NCBI GenBank assembly: GCA_029379385.1
Contig: CM055614.1
Coordinates: forward strand, 16,907,994 to 16,971,993
From: Quillaja saponaria
Lineage: Eukaryota > Streptophyta > Magnoliopsida > Fabales > Quillajaceae
Direction: 5' to 3'
DNA: 64,000 bases
The notes below the pieces were generated by a model. The model did not search any database. It had not been told where the DNA came from and saw only the letters and a program-made list of their open reading frames with translations. The position numbers and the translations under genes were made by a program. This document shows positions 60,340-64,000 of the stretch, one piece after another (position 1 is the first letter of the stretch; each line of letters begins with the position of its first letter).

Positions 60340-62533
60340 TTCAAGTGACTCCTCTATACCTACCAGTATAATGGTGCACAGAAGCCAATTTTGTAGGCGC
60401 AGAAGTGCCTCCATAGTCCTTGGTACAAAGAGCTTTTACATGGATCTAGAACTCTATCTCCAGTAGAGAAAGCAGACTCTAAAGGAATAGTAGTGATGGG
60501 AACACCAAATATATCCTTAGCCAATTTTCCCAAGACTTTATACTTACCAAAATTTACTTTCCACCATTCTAAGATTTCAAATTTATCTGAAGGAGTTTCA
60601 TGAGATTATAATAAATATCTGTCAACTTCAGATTTACCTTCCATATACTCCTTTTGACTCAATTCTCTCATAAAGTCAATGGCAAACTAATTTACTTCAT
60701 TGAAATCATTTTCAGCAACTGCAAGAGTGGCCGTTTGAGTAGACATTTTATTCACAAAGTCAAAATCAATGGCACTGCTCTCAAAAACCCAATAATGATC
60801 ATATAACTTAAAAAAGGGCCCTTTCACTTTCCTTGCTAATTCTTCAACCATCACATTCCCAAACAAGTTTTCAAACCCTCATTTAACAAACTTTAACTTG
60901 TATCTAGGGTCAAGCATAACCTCGATAACATGTATGTGATTAATTTTATCAAGGCTACCCTAATACTTGTTATGCTTTAACTTCATTTTGATTGCCATTC
61001 TTTTCAAGGAAGAATCTTCTATAAGTAAGCACCAATGCTACAATTTACTAAGAATGGCACGATACAAATGATAATAATTATTTGAAGTGATATACAAGGA
61101 ACCAGAAATCTTGTTAGTTACATCAAAAAAAAAATCTTCAACAACTTAACAAAGTTTTTAGCTGCCTCCCTATCTTCATCACTAGGAGGAGTGTTTGACC
61201 CTTGTTGTTCCAATTTGCTACAAGTATGAAATTCAAAAATGTATTGCAGATTTTGTTCTAGTCTATCAAAGGCCTTTTGACACTTTAAGGCTAAATCCAA
61301 CTTTGAACAGGTGAAGTTCCATCTAGTGGGAACATCTAAAGATGGAAGTGTCTTAGTAATCAACTTATAATCTTTAACACACTTTTTGAACCTTTGCAGC
61401 CTAAATGGTGAAGCTTTCACATATTTAACAATAAGCCTAATTTTTTGTAAAGAGATGTCTATATCTTTCAACCCATCAGTCACAATTACGTTTAAAATGT
61501 GAGCACAACATCTAAGATACATTAACTCACCTTGCCACTCACTCCTACCCCAATCATTCAATTTTCTTTTTAAATATTCCATCCCCACATCATTTGTAGA
61601 GGCATTATCCACTGTGACACATAAAACCTTTTCAAACCCCCATTGTAACAAGCATTTCTCAATGGTTTTCCCTATTGTCTCACCCATATAATCATTCACT
61701 TGACAGAAATTAACAATTCTTTTATGTAACCTCCATTTATCATCAACAAAATGGCATGTTAAGCATAAATAGCTTTGTTTTTGGACTAAAGTACAACAAT
61801 TAGTAGTAAGGGACACTCTTTGTTGGTTAACCACTAACCACTTCTTCAGTTTTTGTTTTACACTCAAATACAATTGAAGGATGTCCCTTGCAACTGTCCA
61901 ACTAGAAGGTAACACCATTCTTGGACAAACAGCATTCACAAAAAGCTTAAAACCCTCACCCTCTACATGTTTGAAAGGTAATTCATCTATGACAATATAT
62001 TGCACTAATGCTTCCTTACTTGCCTTTTCATTAAACTTGTCACTTACAGCAGCCATCCCCTTATTCACAACCACCCCATCACCTCCTAAACCATCTTTTT
62101 TAGCCTCCCAAAATGCTAGAACACTTTGACTAGCATCCCAGTTTGGAAGAAGGCGTTTAAGGAATTTCTTCCATTAATGTGTTAGATGGTTCCTTAATTG
62201 GTAATTCCATTATTTTTAAAGTCACTAGCATAAGTTGCATCACAAAAATCAGAGCTGGATCTACATTTCCTACCCGAAGTACCCTCAACATATGTAAAAT
62301 AATTCCAAACCCAAGAATTGTTAACTTGGTTTCTTACCTTGCCCTCTATAACTACTTTTGCTGGTTTTTCACTACTTGAATCCTCTGATTCTCTCTTTCT
62401 TTTCCTTGAAGAAGCATCAGCACTGACAGTTCCGTCAATTTCAGCTTTTTCTCCAGTTGTATTATCTATATTTCACAATTCATCCTCAAAATCAAAATTG
62501 GTAACATTAGCAGCTCCTACACTAGCCATCTAT
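60340..62533 (-). pseudogene. hAT transposase (RICESLEEPER-like, BED/hATC), frameshifted
   Basis: The longest open part is 61,118-62,074 (318 residues). It holds CLTCHFVDDKWRLHKRIVNF (104-123), VTVDNASTND (153-162), the C-C-A-H-I-L box (189-194) and PTRWN (249-253), all in hAT order. The first catalytic aspartate, in T-T-D-C-W-T, is lost: residues 90-95 read T-T-N-C-C-T. A run of adenines at 61,122-61,131 causes a frameshift; the frame then continues with a DUF4413-like part and the hATC dimerisation domain (EILEWWKVN, LAKDIFGVPITTIPLESAFS, VLDPCKSSLY) to about 60,400. Upstream, from ATG 62,529, a degraded BED-like segment contains WVWNYFTYVEG. At least six stops occur. Confidence 0.93.
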
Positions 62534-62799
62534 AATAAAAATATTTAAAATTTAATTTCAAAATTTATAATAGGAATTCAAGTTAAAAGAATATAACATG
62601 AATAAGACATAAATTAACATCAATAAAACAAATAACATGACATGGAATAACTTAGTTCAATACAAGAAATCTCTACAATACAGAGTTCAACAACATAATT
62701 CTCAACTAATACATGAAACAAGTTCACAGTTAAACTATCAAAACTAAAAATCAGAAAAACTTAGTAAGTCGTAACTCCTCCACTTCAGCTACAGCTTCA

Positions 62800-63075
62800 G
62801 GTTCATCTCATTTGCATCAATTATGCAGCAAGTTTATAGGGAAATGTACACATTTATTCATTAGATGATTTTTTAGATTTGATGTTACATAAGTTTTAGG
62901 GTTAGCAACATAGCTAGCTTCACAAAAATTGCATTCATATATGTGTTTATCCTCTAGAGTTCCCCTAAGCTTGGTGAAATATCTTAAAATCCATGATCCT
63001 TCTGATATTTTTTAGTTCCTTGAAAATCCCTCCCCATTTGTTCCTCCTTCACTTTGAACACCTTTGTTATCCATC
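62800..63075 (-). pseudogene. Second BED-type zinc-finger segment upstream of the hAT gene
   Basis: On the minus strand the frame starts MDNKGVQSEGGTNGEGF near 63,073. After one stop it continues SWILRYFTKLRG, then ECNFCEASYV and SNLKNHLMNKC. This is a complete BED finger with CXXC and HX4C ligands, better kept than the one near 62,180-62,330. It may be the first exon of the same transposase or a piece of another hAT copy. Confidence 0.75.
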
Positions 63076-63079
63076 TACA

Positions 63080-64000
63080 TAAACAAAAAGCTACAATTTA
63101 TTACTAACTTTACATTTCCATTAACCAAGTCATTTTCTAGTATAATTTCCATTTATGTTGCAAGTATATAGATTGATATTTTCGTTTTATTTTAGGGTTA
63201 ACCTCTATCTTCATATCTTACCAGAAAAGGAAAAAAAAGAAAAAAAAAAGATACATGCACAAGAGGTGAATCTGAAGAGTCATCTCTTAACTCTTAAGAC
63301 AAAATACAAGAGTGCAAAATTCAGATAGATAGAACCTAGTCAATAACTAAGATTTTAGGAAATGGGACTGGCTATACTTATTTGGGAGGAATGACTTGAG
63401 AGAGAAGTTATTAGAATGTTTGCTTTTTTAGGAAGAATTGCATTGTAAATATTGACCATTTTCACATAATGTAATAAATTCACATGAACATGGGTTATCA
63501 CACTATGACCTGGATGCATTTGGTGTCTAGTTGTGCTAACTGGGCCAACAACCTTAATAGTTTGACTATATGTAAAGCCAATGAAAATAAAAATAAAAAT
63601 AAAAACTTATGGCAACTTGTATCCTTCATTTTTTATATTTTATATGATAAATATCCTCAATTTAGATAAGAAAGAATGTGTAATATTGACAAATACATGG
63701 AAAATTATACTGGAGAAAAAAAAAAAAAAAACAAACTAGTGCTATTACTCTGTCAAGCTGGATATGAAAAAACCATAGATAAGGACAACAATGTGTAAAT
63801 CACATAATGACAACATGGTATATAAATACCATTTACTGATATAGTTAGTAATTAAATTATTGTACATTTTTGGGAAACCTTCTATGCTTCTGCTGCAACA
63901 AAGTTTGTACTGTAAACTTCAAAACATAGCCTTCTCCCTTTGTCATCTGTTTAGTTGTAATTTTCTTTCTCCTCTTCTCTCTATCCCACTATTGCAAAGA
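63080..64000. other. Unassigned DNA at the window end
   Basis: AT-rich, with A-runs at 63,230 and 63,717-63,731. I searched for the missing hAT inverted terminus here and did not find it. Confidence 0.5.

Noticed and set aside
61881..62129. Plus-strand frame over the hAT gene
   Set aside because: Shadow of the well-supported minus-strand transposase frame.

Overview
The window is AT-rich nuclear DNA of a flowering plant, most likely a eudicot. Evidence for a plant is the set of plant transposon lineages (CACTA/En-Spm, RICESLEEPER-like hAT, Athila/Tat-like and Tekay/Del-like Ty3-gypsy, L1-like and RTE LINEs), an endogenous caulimovirid copy and one spliced CASP-like membrane protein gene. The species cannot be named from the sequence. 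Nearly everything except that one gene is decayed mobile DNA.

From 1 to about 37.6 kb there is one deep nest. The base is an Athila/Tat-like retrotransposon on the minus strand: LTR and tRNA-Asp-type primer site near 36.8 kb, gag at 35.4-36.6 kb, then protease and RT at 0-1.66 kb. Its gag-pol is split by about 33.7 kb of later material. Inside lies a plus-strand Tekay/Del-like element. Its 5' LTR starts at 3,595, its primer site is at 17,471, gag is at 17.7-18.35 and 27.08-27.5 kb, a protease remnant follows, and its 3' LTR is 31,687-35,372. It has lost RT, RNase H and integrase. Its 5' LTR carries a 10.4-kb CACTA element (5,191-15,606) flanked by AAT; the 3' LTR keeps the matching empty site. 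Its gag carries a second CACTA-type element (18,351-27,080), which in turn contains a solo LTR in reverse orientation (20,761-24,802). A further reverse LTR (about 27,978-31,679) sits head-to-head against the 3' LTR. LTR-like DNA of another type fills 1,660-3,594.

From 37.6 to 42.4 kb there is an LTR-like segment with a diverged ~140-bp repeat and then mostly unassignable DNA with one unidentified reading frame. At 42,470-43,326 (minus) lies the only convincing host gene, a two-exon CASP-like (CASPL1 group) protein of 203 residues with TATA box and polyadenylation signals.

From 43.6 to 64 kb follow a hAT-type terminal fragment, an L1-type LINE split by a 2.6-kb insertion, a decayed endogenous pararetrovirus (49.1-52.9 kb) with its downstream non-coding region, two convergent LINE 3' fragments, the 3' tail of an RTE LINE, a Tekay-like LTR (57,624-58,819) and a degraded hAT transposase (60.3-63.1 kb, minus) with two BED-type zinc-finger segments. 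I found no tRNA, rRNA or CRISPR feature and no convincing new defence or metabolic system. The main value of the window is the readable order of insertions and a few unexplained repeats and reading frames.
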